This document shows positions 1-6,181 of a DNA stretch of 8,892 nt, piece by piece. The position numbers and the translations under genes are program-made. Under the pieces are notes generated by a model. The model was not told the DNA's origin. It did no database searches and saw only the letters and a list, made by a program, of their open reading frames with translations. Position 1 is the first letter of the stretch, and the number at the start of each line of letters is the position of its first letter. The stretch is from JAFGTF01 sp035527995 (GTDB lineage Bacteria > Spirochaetota > B62-G9 > DRHN01), in contig DATKZJ010000181.1 of NCBI GenBank assembly GCA_035527995.1, forward strand, positions 1 to 8,892, read 5' to 3'.

Positions 1-1
1 T

Positions 2-205
2 TTTTATTCCGGGTTGGTCGGTTATATAGAGCCTGATGGCTCTCTGGACACCTGTATCACCATCAGGAGTGCTCTCAAAAAGGACGACGTGGTCGTACTC
101 CAGGCAGGTGCCGGTATCGTGTACGACTCTGTCCCGGAAAAAGAGTATGAAGAAACTTCATCCAAGCTGAAAGCAATGGGAAACATACTCGGAGTGGAGG
201 TGTGA
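2..205 (+). CDS. trpE: Anthranilate synthase component I, C-terminal end (partial, 5' cut by window)
   Basis: Only the last 67 codons are present; the frame is open to the left edge and stops with TGA at 203-205. TrpE, with the TrpG glutaminase, converts chorismate and glutamine to anthranilate, the first committed step of tryptophan synthesis. The visible part is the family's highly conserved C-terminal block: SGLVGYIEPDG, then LDTCITIRSAL, then QAGAGIVYDSVPEKEYEET. This corresponds to the end of the chorismate-binding domain shared with PabB and isochorismate synthases. The DTCI.IR and QAGAGIV..S.P..E..E motifs, followed directly by the TrpG domain, favour TrpE over PabB. The gene ends 3 bases before trpGD, so the two are almost certainly co-transcribed. 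The N-terminal feedback-inhibition site and the operon promoter lie outside the window. Confidence 0.95.
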   Translation, partial: FYSGLVGYIEPDGSLDTCITIRSALKKDDVVVLQAGAGIVYDSVPEKEYEETSSKLKAMGNILGVEV

Positions 206-208
206 GTC

Positions 209-1822
209 ATGATAGCAATTATCGATAATTACGACTCCTTTACCTATAATCTCTTCCAGTACATATCGGAGATGTATGATGACGAGGTGAAGGTATTCAG
301 AAACGACCGGATAACAGTTGAGGAGCTCGGGAGGATGCGGCCGGATGGAATAGTCATATCGCCCGGCCCCGGCAGACCGCAGGAAGCGGGCATATCGGTC
401 GAGGCGGTGAAGCGGTTCGCAGGCCACACACCCATCCTCGGGGTCTGTCTCGGCCACCAGGCAATAGGTTACGCTTTCGGAGGAAGCATAGGGAGGGCAA
501 AGGACATAGTGCACGGCAAGACTCAGAGTATCACCATGGATGGAAGGGGGCTTTTCAGAAACGTGCCTTCTCCTGCGAGGTTTACACGCTACCACTCCCT
601 CGTCATCGACAGGCCCTCCCTTCCCGGTGCGCTTGAGATCACTGCGGTTTCAGAGGATGGGGAGATAATGGGAGTCAGGCATAAGGAATACGCCGTCGAA
701 GGAATACAGTTCCATCCAGAGTCGATCGCGTCGGAGTACGGAAAGAAGATTTTAAAGAATTTCTTGAACTACAGACGTGAAACTTTTCATCTTTCGCGGG
801 CTCTCTCGAAAGTTGTGGATGGGACCGACCTGTCGCCAAAAGAGGCGTCTTTCCTCATGGAGGAGCTTACCGAGGGAGACCTCTCCACAGGCCAGATTGC
901 GGCTTTCCTCACAGCCCTGACGGCAAAAGGGACGAACCCCGGTGAGCTTGCCGCGTTTGCAGGGGTGTTGGGAAAGAAAAAACAGAGTCTTTCCGTTTCG
1001 CACCCGCTTCTCGACACATGCGGTACCGGAGGAGACGAAAAGGGGAGCTTCAACATCTCCTCGATGGCGGCGATAGTCGCAAGCTCGTGCGGGGCCTGGG
1101 TTGCAAAACACGGCAACCGCAGCGTGAGCTCGAAATCCGGGAGCGCGGACTTTTATAGGGCTCTCGGTATACCGACAGAACTCGACGCTGAAAAAACGAA
1201 GATTCTGCTCGAAGAGACAGGGTTCGCATTTCTATTCGCTCCTCTCTACCATCGGTCCATGAGACATGCCGCTCAGGCCCGCAGGGAGCTCGGTATTAAG
1301 ACTGTGATGAATATCCTGGGGCCTCTCCTTAATCCAGCTGACGCCCAGTACCAGCTCATCGGCGTATACGCAGAAAAGCTCTGCCGTCCGGTTGCAGAGA
1401 CATTGAAACTTCTCGGCAGGAAGAGAGCGCTCGTAGCCCACGGTCTCGACGGGTTTGACGAGATCTCGGTAACCGCGCCTTCAAAAATAGTCGAAATCGA
1501 TGAGAAAAAAGGAATTTCGGAGTATGTGCTGGATCCTGAAGAGTTCGGGATAGGTCGGTACGGCCAGGACGAGCTCGCAGGAGGATCGCCGGAAGAAAAC
1601 GCGGAAATCGCCAGTGAGCTTCTCGTTTCAGGAGGGCGGGATGCAATAAGAGACGCTGTGCTGCTCAATGCAGGCGCTGCCCTGTACGTGTATAATTTCG
1701 CAAGGGACATCGGGGAGGGATATCGGCTCGCAAAAAAGGCTATTGAATCGGGAGATACAGAGAAAAAGCTCGATGTGCTGAGGGAAACGGGAAAGAGGCT
1801 TCTGGAGGGTGCGCCCTTATGA
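209..1822 (+). CDS. trpGD: TrpG-TrpD fusion: anthranilate synthase glutaminase / anthranilate phosphoribosyltransferase
   Basis: This 537-residue bifunctional protein supplies ammonia to TrpE and then transfers phosphoribosyl from PRPP to anthranilate. Residues 1 to about 190 are a class I glutamine amidotransferase: start MIAIIDNYDSFTYN, oxyanion motif SPGPGRP at 51-57, nucleophile Cys80 in GVCLGHQAIG, and His169/Glu171 in FHPES completing the triad. Residues from about 197 to the end are the TrpD phosphoribosyltransferase: PRPP loop DTCGTGGD (269-276), KHGNRSVSSKSGSAD (300-314), NILGPLLNP (368-376), and the metal-binding Asp417-Glu418 in GFDEIS. Both domains are close to full length, so both activities should be intact. 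The ATG at 209 follows a purine-rich Shine-Dalgarno (GGAGTGGAGG, 191-200). The stop overlaps the trpCF start as ATGA. G-D fusions occur in enterobacteria, Thermotoga and Campylobacter, among others. Confidence 0.97.
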   Translation: MIAIIDNYDSFTYNLFQYISEMYDDEVKVFRNDRITVEELGRMRPDGIVISPGPGRPQEAGISVEAVKRFAGHTPILGVCLGHQAIGYAFGGSIGRAKDIVHGKTQSITMDGRGLFRNVPSPARFTRYHSLVIDRPSLPGALEITAVSEDGEIMGVRHKEYAVEGIQFHPESIASEYGKKILKNFLNYRRETFHLSRALSKVVDGTDLSPKEASFLMEELTEGDLSTGQIAAFLTALTAKGTNPGELAAFAGVLGKKKQSLSVSHPLLDTCGTGGDEKGSFNISSMAAIVASSCGAWVAKHGNRSVSSKSGSADFYRALGIPTELDAEKTKILLEETGFAFLFAPLYHRSMRHAAQARRELGIKTVMNILGPLLNPADAQYQLIGVYAEKLCRPVAETLKLLGRKRALVAHGLDGFDEISVTAPSKIVEIDEKKGISEYVLDPEEFGIGRYGQDELAGGSPEENAEIASELLVSGGRDAIRDAVLLNAGAALYVYNFARDIGEGYRLAKKAIESGDTEKKLDVLRETGKRLLEGAPL

Positions 1823-3243
1823 CTATCATAAATGAGATCGTTGAAAGAAGGAAAAGGAGAGTGGGGAGGTTGGGGCCCGGGATGGGAGCTGCTGTGCCGC
1901 AAAGAAGAAGAGTCCCGCTGATAGAATTCGGAAAGAGACCGCTTTTGATCTGTGAAGTGAAGAAGAGCTCCCCCTCGAGCGGGGCCATTGCTCCGGAGGC
2001 GGATATCGTAAAACAGGCCGAGGCTTACAGGGAAAAGGGGATCGGTTCGGTGTCAGTGCTCACCGAGGAGGAATTTTTTTCAGGGTCTATAAACGATCTG
2101 ATGAGAATAAAGGCCGCCTGTCCCGACCTGGCGGTCTTGAGAAAGGACTTCCTCATAGACGAGGAAGACCTCGAGGTATCCTACCGCGCAGGAGCAGATG
2201 CCGTTCTTCTCATCGCATCCATGCATGATGAAAGAGACATTTTCAGGCTGTACAGGCATGCACGGCACCTGGGAATGGCTGTGCTGATGGAAGTGCATGA
2301 CGAGAGAGATCTGCAGAAGATAAACAGCGTCAGGCCGCGATTCACCGGGTTCAACAGCAGAGACCTCCAAACGTTTGAGATAGATCCCATAAGGCCGGTA
2401 CGGCTCATCAACAATCTGACCTGGGATACTGTCACGGTGTACGAATCAGGGATAAAAACCGAGGAGGACGGGCTGTTTGCGCTCTCGTCTGGGTTTTCGG
2501 GCCTGCTTGTCGGAGAAGCGTTGATGAGAAATCCCGAGATTATACCGAGGCTGAAAAAGATGTTTCGCAAGCGAGAGACGGATTTCTGGAGAAGGCTTTA
2601 CGCAATAAAAACCGGGGTGAGGCCTCTTGTAAAAATTTGCGGGATTACACGGCGTGAAGACGCGCAGTATGCGGCGGAAATGGGTGCGGATCTGCTCGGT
2701 TTCGTGTTCGCCCGGTCGAAAAGAAGGGCCGGTCCTGCTTTGTTGAGGGAGTTGCGGGAGCTCGATGTCCTGAAGGTCGGGGTAGTTGTTGGAAAAGAAA
2801 ACGACCTCACGCTTGATCCCGAGGCGGGGGCGCTTCTCGAAGAGGGATGTCTCGATGCGATCCAGTTCCATGGAGATGAGAGGGCTGGTGATTGCAGCAG
2901 GATCGCCTACCCCTACTACAAGGCGGTGAGAATAAGCGGATCCCGCGATGTCGAAAGGATCGCTTCCTATCGATGTCCGCGTGTGCTGGCCGACGCATTT
3001 GTTGAGGGAAGGCAGGGAGGGACCGGTGAAAGAATAGCGGATGGCTTGGTGCACAGGGTAAAGGACCGGTTTGTTCTGTGGCTTGCAGGCGGCATCGGCC
3101 CCTGCAACGTAAGGGAAGTAATGAGAGAGTATGAACCTGAGCTCATAGACGCCTCTAGCCTGCTCGAGGAGGAGCCCGGTATTAAAAGCCGGGATAAGAT
3201 AGTACAATTCTTTAAGGAGATAAAGATTGGAAAAGATCTATAA
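1819..3243 (+). CDS. trpCF: TrpC-TrpF fusion: indole-3-glycerol phosphate synthase / phosphoribosylanthranilate isomerase
   Basis: This 474-residue bifunctional enzyme has two TIM barrels in the same C-then-F order as the E. coli protein. TrpF isomerises phosphoribosylanthranilate to CdRP, and TrpC closes the indole ring to give indole-3-glycerol phosphate. The TrpC half (about 1-260) has the expected residues: Glu46/Lys48 in CEVKKSSPS, Lys109 in LRKDF, Glu158 in LMEVH, Asn179/Arg181 in GFNSRDL, Ser210 in YESGI, and the phosphate-site VGEALM. The TrpF half (about 268-474) has the general base Cys274 in VKICGIT, IQFHGDE (348-354), general acid Asp392 in VLADAF, GGTG, LAGGIGPCNV (422-431) and the ending IDASS...PGIKS. 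The start is an ATG overlapping the trpGD stop by 4 bases, with GGAGGG at 1804-1809 as Shine-Dalgarno. The gene runs 17 bases into trpB. Its TrpC N-terminus is slightly short before PLIEFGKRP. Confidence 0.96.
   Translation: MTIINEIVERRKRRVGRLGPGMGAAVPQRRRVPLIEFGKRPLLICEVKKSSPSSGAIAPEADIVKQAEAYREKGIGSVSVLTEEEFFSGSINDLMRIKAACPDLAVLRKDFLIDEEDLEVSYRAGADAVLLIASMHDERDIFRLYRHARHLGMAVLMEVHDERDLQKINSVRPRFTGFNSRDLQTFEIDPIRPVRLINNLTWDTVTVYESGIKTEEDGLFALSSGFSGLLVGEALMRNPEIIPRLKKMFRKRETDFWRRLYAIKTGVRPLVKICGITRREDAQYAAEMGADLLGFVFARSKRRAGPALLRELRELDVLKVGVVVGKENDLTLDPEAGALLEEGCLDAIQFHGDERAGDCSRIAYPYYKAVRISGSRDVERIASYRCPRVLADAFVEGRQGGTGERIADGLVHRVKDRFVLWLAGGIGPCNVREVMREYEPELIDASSLLEEEPGIKSRDKIVQFFKEIKIGKDL
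3214..3220 (+). promoter_or_regulatory. Ribosome binding site deciding the TTG start of trpB
   Basis: AAGGAGA is a near-perfect Shine-Dalgarno match placed 6 bases before the TTG at 3227, inside the 3' end of trpCF. Because an in-frame stop lies at 3221-3223, this site and the TTG fix the trpB start. The strength of the site may offset the weak initiation codon. Confidence 0.8.
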
Positions 3244-4456
3244 CGATTTCTTCGGCAGTTTCGGCGGACGGTATATCGCCGAGGTGCTGCGATCCGCTCT
3301 GGATGAACTCCAGGAGGAATGGCTCGCTGCCGTCAAAGACAGCAACTTTCAGAAAGAGCTCGATACGCACTATTCGGAGTTTGTCGGGAGGCCCACCCCT
3401 GTTCTGTTTGCGGAAAATGCCACGAAGACGCTGGGAGGAGCTGAAATCTATATCAAACTGGAGGGGCTGTCCAACACAGGGGCCCATAAGATCAACAATG
3501 CGCTTGGACAGGCTCTTCTGGCAAAGCGTATGGGGAAGAGACGGGTGATCGCCGAGACAGGCGCGGGGCAGCACGGCGTTGCGGCCGCATCGGCCTGCGC
3601 CAAGCTCGGGCTGGAGTGCACCGTATACATGGGAGAGGCCGACATGCAAAGGCAGAGACCCAACGTCTTCTGGATGGAGCTCTATGGTGCTGAGGTAGTC
3701 CCGGTCAGGGGTGCCGAGGCGACACTGAAGGACGCGGTTAACGAGGCCCTGAGAGACTGGGCTTCGAGTTTCGAGTATACCCATTACCTTCTCGGGTCCG
3801 CGCTTGGACCATCACCGTACCCCGATATGGTGCGCGAATTCCAGTCTGTGATAGGAAGAGAGCTGAAACGGGAGATAGAGAGAAGAAGTCTCCATGTCGA
3901 GGCGCTCGTGGCGTGTGTGGGAGGCGGGTCCAATGCGATCGGTTTTTTCTATCCTTTTCTCGAAGAGAGTACACCGCGGCTAATAGGTGTTGAAGCCGGA
4001 GGAAAGGGAGACGGCCCTGGTGAGCATGCGTCCAGAATGTGCGGCGAGGGCCGCACAGGTATAATCCATGGGTATAAATCGCTGTTTCTCCTCGATGAGG
4101 ACGGGCAGGTACTGCCAACCCATTCTATATCGGCGGGCCTGGATTATCCCGGTATAGGACCGCAGCTCGCGTGGCTTGGACAGAAGGGAAGGATCGAGTT
4201 CACACGAATAAAGGATGGAGAGGCCCTCGATGCCGTCCGTTTTTTTGCACGGCAGGAGGGGCTTCTGTTCGCCCTCGAGTCTGCTCATGCCGGAGCGGCT
4301 GCCATCGAGCTTGCCAAGCTGCACGGCCCGGGGAAGGCGATAATAATAAACATGTCCGGAAGGGGCGAAAAGGATCTTTTCATTCTTGCAAAACAATTCG
4401 ACCCGAAGAGATGGAACTCCTTTTTGAAGAGTGAGGTGATGGATGATGTCCAATAG
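3227..4456 (+). CDS. trpB: Tryptophan synthase beta chain (TTG start)
   Basis: This 409-residue PLP enzyme condenses indole with serine to form tryptophan, in an alpha2-beta2 complex with TrpA that channels indole. It is the main catalytic-type TrpB, not the TrpB2 form. The start region FFGSFGGRYIAEV is typical. The PLP lysine is Lys88 in GAHKINNALGQ, the catalytic glutamate is Glu110 in AETGAGQHGVA, the phosphate loop is GGGSNAIG (232-239), and ISAGLDYPGIGPQ (301-313) and NMSGRGEKD (375-383) match the family. Length is normal (about 400). The start must be TTG at 3227: an in-frame TAA sits at 3221-3223, and no ATG or GTG restores the conserved N-terminus. A strong Shine-Dalgarno (AAGGAGA, 3214-3220) lies 6 bases upstream. 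It overlaps trpCF by 17 bases and trpA by 14, which suggests translational coupling. Confidence 0.96.
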   Translation: MEKIYNDFFGSFGGRYIAEVLRSALDELQEEWLAAVKDSNFQKELDTHYSEFVGRPTPVLFAENATKTLGGAEIYIKLEGLSNTGAHKINNALGQALLAKRMGKRRVIAETGAGQHGVAAASACAKLGLECTVYMGEADMQRQRPNVFWMELYGAEVVPVRGAEATLKDAVNEALRDWASSFEYTHYLLGSALGPSPYPDMVREFQSVIGRELKREIERRSLHVEALVACVGGGSNAIGFFYPFLEESTPRLIGVEAGGKGDGPGEHASRMCGEGRTGIIHGYKSLFLLDEDGQVLPTHSISAGLDYPGIGPQLAWLGQKGRIEFTRIKDGEALDAVRFFARQEGLLFALESAHAGAAAIELAKLHGPGKAIIINMSGRGEKDLFILAKQFDPKRWNSFLKSEVMDDVQ

Positions 4457-5183
4457 AATCATGTCGCATATGGTAGCCTGCTTTCCGAGCAAAAGAGAAT
4501 CCATCGATGTAGCGGGTGCACTGATCGACGGAGGAAGCTCATATCTCGAAGTTCAGTTTCCTTTCAGCGATCCCTCTTCCGACGGGTACTATATACAAGA
4601 GGCGTGCAGGATTGCACTCAGTGAAGGTTTTACTGCTGCTGCGGGATTCGAACTCATCGGGGAGATAAGGCGTGCTTCGGATATTCCTGTATTCGTCATG
4701 TGTTATGCAAACACCGTTTTTTTTCACGGAATTAGGACATTTCTGCGAAGCTGTGCGTCTTCCGGTGCACAGGGAGTAATCGTGCCGGACCTTCCGCTTG
4801 ATTATGATGAAGGACTCTACACAGAGTGCGGGCTTTTGGGCCTAGACGCCGTCCCTGTCGTGGCTCCCTCTATAAGTGAAAAGCGCCTTGGCATGATAAT
4901 GAAGAATCAGTCCGAGCACCTCTACGCGGCGCTGCGAACAGGCATCACAGGGTCATTTACCGATCTCGGGGAGGAGAAAGTCCTTTTTCTGAAGAGGGTG
5001 CGTTCGAAGGGCAGAAAGGTTTTCGCGGGGTTCGGAATATCAGAAAGATCCCAGGTTGAAGAGATCTCCCCGTATGTTCATGCGGCGGTAGTGGGAACGG
5101 CATTTGTCAGGGAGATAATGGAACAGGAGAGCGGGAGTATCTACGGCAGGGTAAGAAAAAAGACCGAGTCACTGGTCTCCTGA
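4443..5183 (+). CDS. trpA: Tryptophan synthase alpha chain, short N-terminus
   Basis: This TIM-barrel subunit cleaves indole-3-glycerol phosphate to indole and glyceraldehyde 3-phosphate and passes indole to TrpB. Catalytic Glu36 (LEVQFPFSDP) and Asp47 (SSDG) correspond to E. coli Glu49 and Asp60, and Thr169 in LRTGITG fits the loop-6 threonine. YANTVF (88-93), VPDLPLD (114-120), AGFGIS (195-200) and GTAF (218-221) are further family blocks. At 246 residues it is about 20 shorter than the E. coli protein. About 13 residues are missing before the first catalytic residue, so the first helix appears reduced or absent. ATG at 4443 and ATG at 4446 are both possible starts; a GAGGTG site at 4433-4438 serves either. 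It overlaps trpB by 14 bases and ends the operon. The DGYYIQ sequence replaces the usual DGPVIQ. Confidence 0.93.
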   Translation: MMSNRIMSHMVACFPSKRESIDVAGALIDGGSSYLEVQFPFSDPSSDGYYIQEACRIALSEGFTAAAGFELIGEIRRASDIPVFVMCYANTVFFHGIRTFLRSCASSGAQGVIVPDLPLDYDEGLYTECGLLGLDAVPVVAPSISEKRLGMIMKNQSEHLYAALRTGITGSFTDLGEEKVLFLKRVRSKGRKVFAGFGISERSQVEEISPYVHAAVVGTAFVREIMEQESGSIYGRVRKKTESLVS

Positions 5184-5880
5184 TAGTAGAAGTTCTCCTG
5201 ATAATAAGATAAAAAATGGGGTTGGTGAAAAGACACCGAAAAAAAGAGCCGTTACCATGACGAAAAATTTACAAAGGGGATCTTTAAACAGGCCTTCATT
5301 TTTAAAAACCTGCCGCCTGGACGTCTATGCTTGAACCGTCCCACCTGCCGGTTATCCTCCTGCTGCCGATGGGCGGAACAGAAGATGCTTTTGTGTAAAG
5401 AAGTTATAGAAGAACACGGTGCATCCGGCGATGATTTTCGAAGGTATTGATCGGAAAAGAGAAACTGCAGTCCGGTCTGCCCTTTTTACGAGGGCTCTTT
5501 TTGAAAATCCTTTCATAACCCTACTATTGAAGCCGGCAGCGATATTTAAATCAATATTACCCTTGCCCATTATTCCATGTCAAACTATATTTACCGATCA
5601 TACAGCTGTCGTTTCAGAAATAGGGGCCGGAAGGACCGTCTCTATCGCGGCCCTGTTCATGGTGGAGTGCTGAAAAGCGGGAATGTTCTTGTGTATCTGT
5701 CCAAGAGGTGAAAGAGTGATAGATGCCTCCTATACACAGGCTGCTCCACGAAACGGCTTAAAGAAGGAGGATCCCGATTGCAGCTTTTTCGTGTCGGATC
5801 CGTGCTCCTTTAGATCCGGCGTGCAAAGGCAGAAAAAATCAATTGTCATTGTTGCAGAAAATGAATACCTTCATGATTGA
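5184..5880. other. Intergenic stretch after trpA with no supportable gene
   Basis: Nothing here can be called a gene with confidence. On the + strand one frame is open from a GTG at 5419 to 5880 except for a single TGA at 5671-5673, giving two pieces of 84 and 65 codons. A minus-strand frame at 5352-5570 covers part of the same bases. None of the translations shows a domain I recognise, and none has a good ribosome binding site. The piece could be a decayed gene, chance open frames, or a small RNA region. Local details: an imperfect 18-base tandem repeat across the trpA stop (TCTCCTGATA at 5176-5185 and again at 5194-5203), and an 8-base repeat ACCTGCCG at 5308-5315 and 5343-5350. I saw no strong intrinsic terminator with a U-tract for the trp operon. 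Confidence 0.5.
5222..5239 (+). terminator. Weak hairpin after trpA, possible trp operon 3' end
   Basis: TTGGTG (5222-5227) can pair with CACCGA (5234-5239) around an AAAAGA loop, giving six pairs including one G-U. It lies about 40 bases past the trpA stop. On the + strand it is followed by an A-tract instead of the U-tract of a standard intrinsic terminator, so it may only be a 3'-end stabiliser or a chance fold. Confidence 0.2.
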
Positions 5881-5891
5881 TATGATATCAA
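5877..5891. promoter_or_regulatory. Perfect inverted repeat, possible operator
   Basis: TTGATAT (5877-5883) and ATATCAA (5885-5891) are perfect inverted copies around a central G. The outer TTGAT/ATCAA halves match those of FNR-family sites, but they are separated by 5 bases instead of the canonical 4. The regulator is therefore not identifiable. It sits about 290 bases upstream of hoxF. Confidence 0.3.
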
Positions 5892-5941
5892 AAAACCGCT
5901 TATTTTTTATCAAGACGGCGAAAATTATTTTTTGTGTAAAA

Positions 5942-5959
5942 TTGTTAATATATTCACAA
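5942..5959. promoter_or_regulatory. Rex-like operator upstream of the hydrogenase operon
   Basis: The 18-bp element TTGTTAA-TATA-TTCACAA matches the Rex consensus (TTGTGAA-N4-TTCACAA and its TTGTTAA variants), with a single mismatch between the two half-sites. Rex is a repressor released by high NADH/NAD+. An extra half-like TTGTGTAA lies 10 bases upstream at 5932-5939. The element ends 222 bases before the hoxF ATG. The same spacing also resembles a CRP/HcpR-type site (TGTGA-N6-TCACA), so the regulator identity is inferred from sequence and context only. Confidence 0.5.
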
Positions 5960-6119
5960 ACTTGTTTTGCCGGGGTGAAATCCGGATTTTTTCATTAAAG
6001 TAATAACCTGAGTTAACTATTGCTGTTTTATATAATTTCAGGTGTAATTATTACGAAATATCCTGACGTTCTTTAATTCAATAATAATACCCGGCATTGG
6101 TTATATTATGCAAAAAAAC

Positions 6120-6148
6120 TTTACAGAATGATATTATTGTGATATTCT
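6120..6148 (+). promoter_or_regulatory. Candidate sigma-70-type promoter of hoxFUY
   Basis: TTTACA at 6120-6125 (5 of 6 matches to the -35 consensus) is followed after 17 bases by TATTCT at 6143-6148 (4 of 6 for -10). This would start the transcript near 6155 and leave a leader of roughly 25 bases containing the GAGGGGGG ribosome binding site at 6171-6178. In such A+T-rich DNA chance matches are common. A promoter nearer the Rex-like site is also possible. Confidence 0.35.
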
Positions 6149-6181
6149 TGCTTATTCTGGTGCCCGAGATGAGGGGGGAAA

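Larger units (their letters stand above)
5881..6181. other. A+T-rich upstream region of the hox operon
   Basis: This 301-base stretch is about 30% G+C by count, against clearly higher values in the flanking genes, and has no usable reading frame. It is dense in dyads: TTGATATGATATCAA overlapping its left edge, the Rex-like element at 5942-5959, AAATCCGGATTT at 5978-5989, AGTTAACT at 6011-6018 and GTAATTATTAC at 6044-6054. A TATAAT hexamer at 6031-6036 lacks a good -35 partner. The best promoter-like pair is at 6120-6148. The length and dyad content suggest a regulated promoter region for hoxFUY. Confidence 0.6.

Noticed and set aside
1273..1902. Minus-strand open frame of 209 codons opposite trpGD
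   Set aside because: It lies opposite a well-supported gene, is rich in serine and proline as expected of a shadow frame, and shows no domain.
2446..3207. Minus-strand open frame of 253 codons opposite trpCF
   Set aside because: The + strand TrpC-TrpF protein is clearly real. The reverse product has no recognisable motif and no sensible start context.
5176..5203. CRISPR-like or other functional repeat at the trpA stop
   Set aside because: Only two imperfect 18-base copies with no spacer structure; most likely a small chance or slippage duplication.
5352..5570. Minus-strand open frame of 72 codons in the gap
   Set aside because: No recognised family, no clear ribosome binding site, and it overlaps an equally plausible + frame.
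5671..5673. In-frame TGA read as selenocysteine
   Set aside because: No recognised selenoprotein motif around it and no convincing SECIS-like hairpin directly after it; a stop in non-coding or decayed sequence is simpler.
5877..5891. Canonical FNR site
   Set aside because: The TTGAT and ATCAA halves are 5 bases apart; FNR sites need 4.
6098..6112. Sigma-54 promoter (GG...GC) before hoxF
   Set aside because: There are 9 bases between GG and GC instead of 10, and the flanking consensus is poor.
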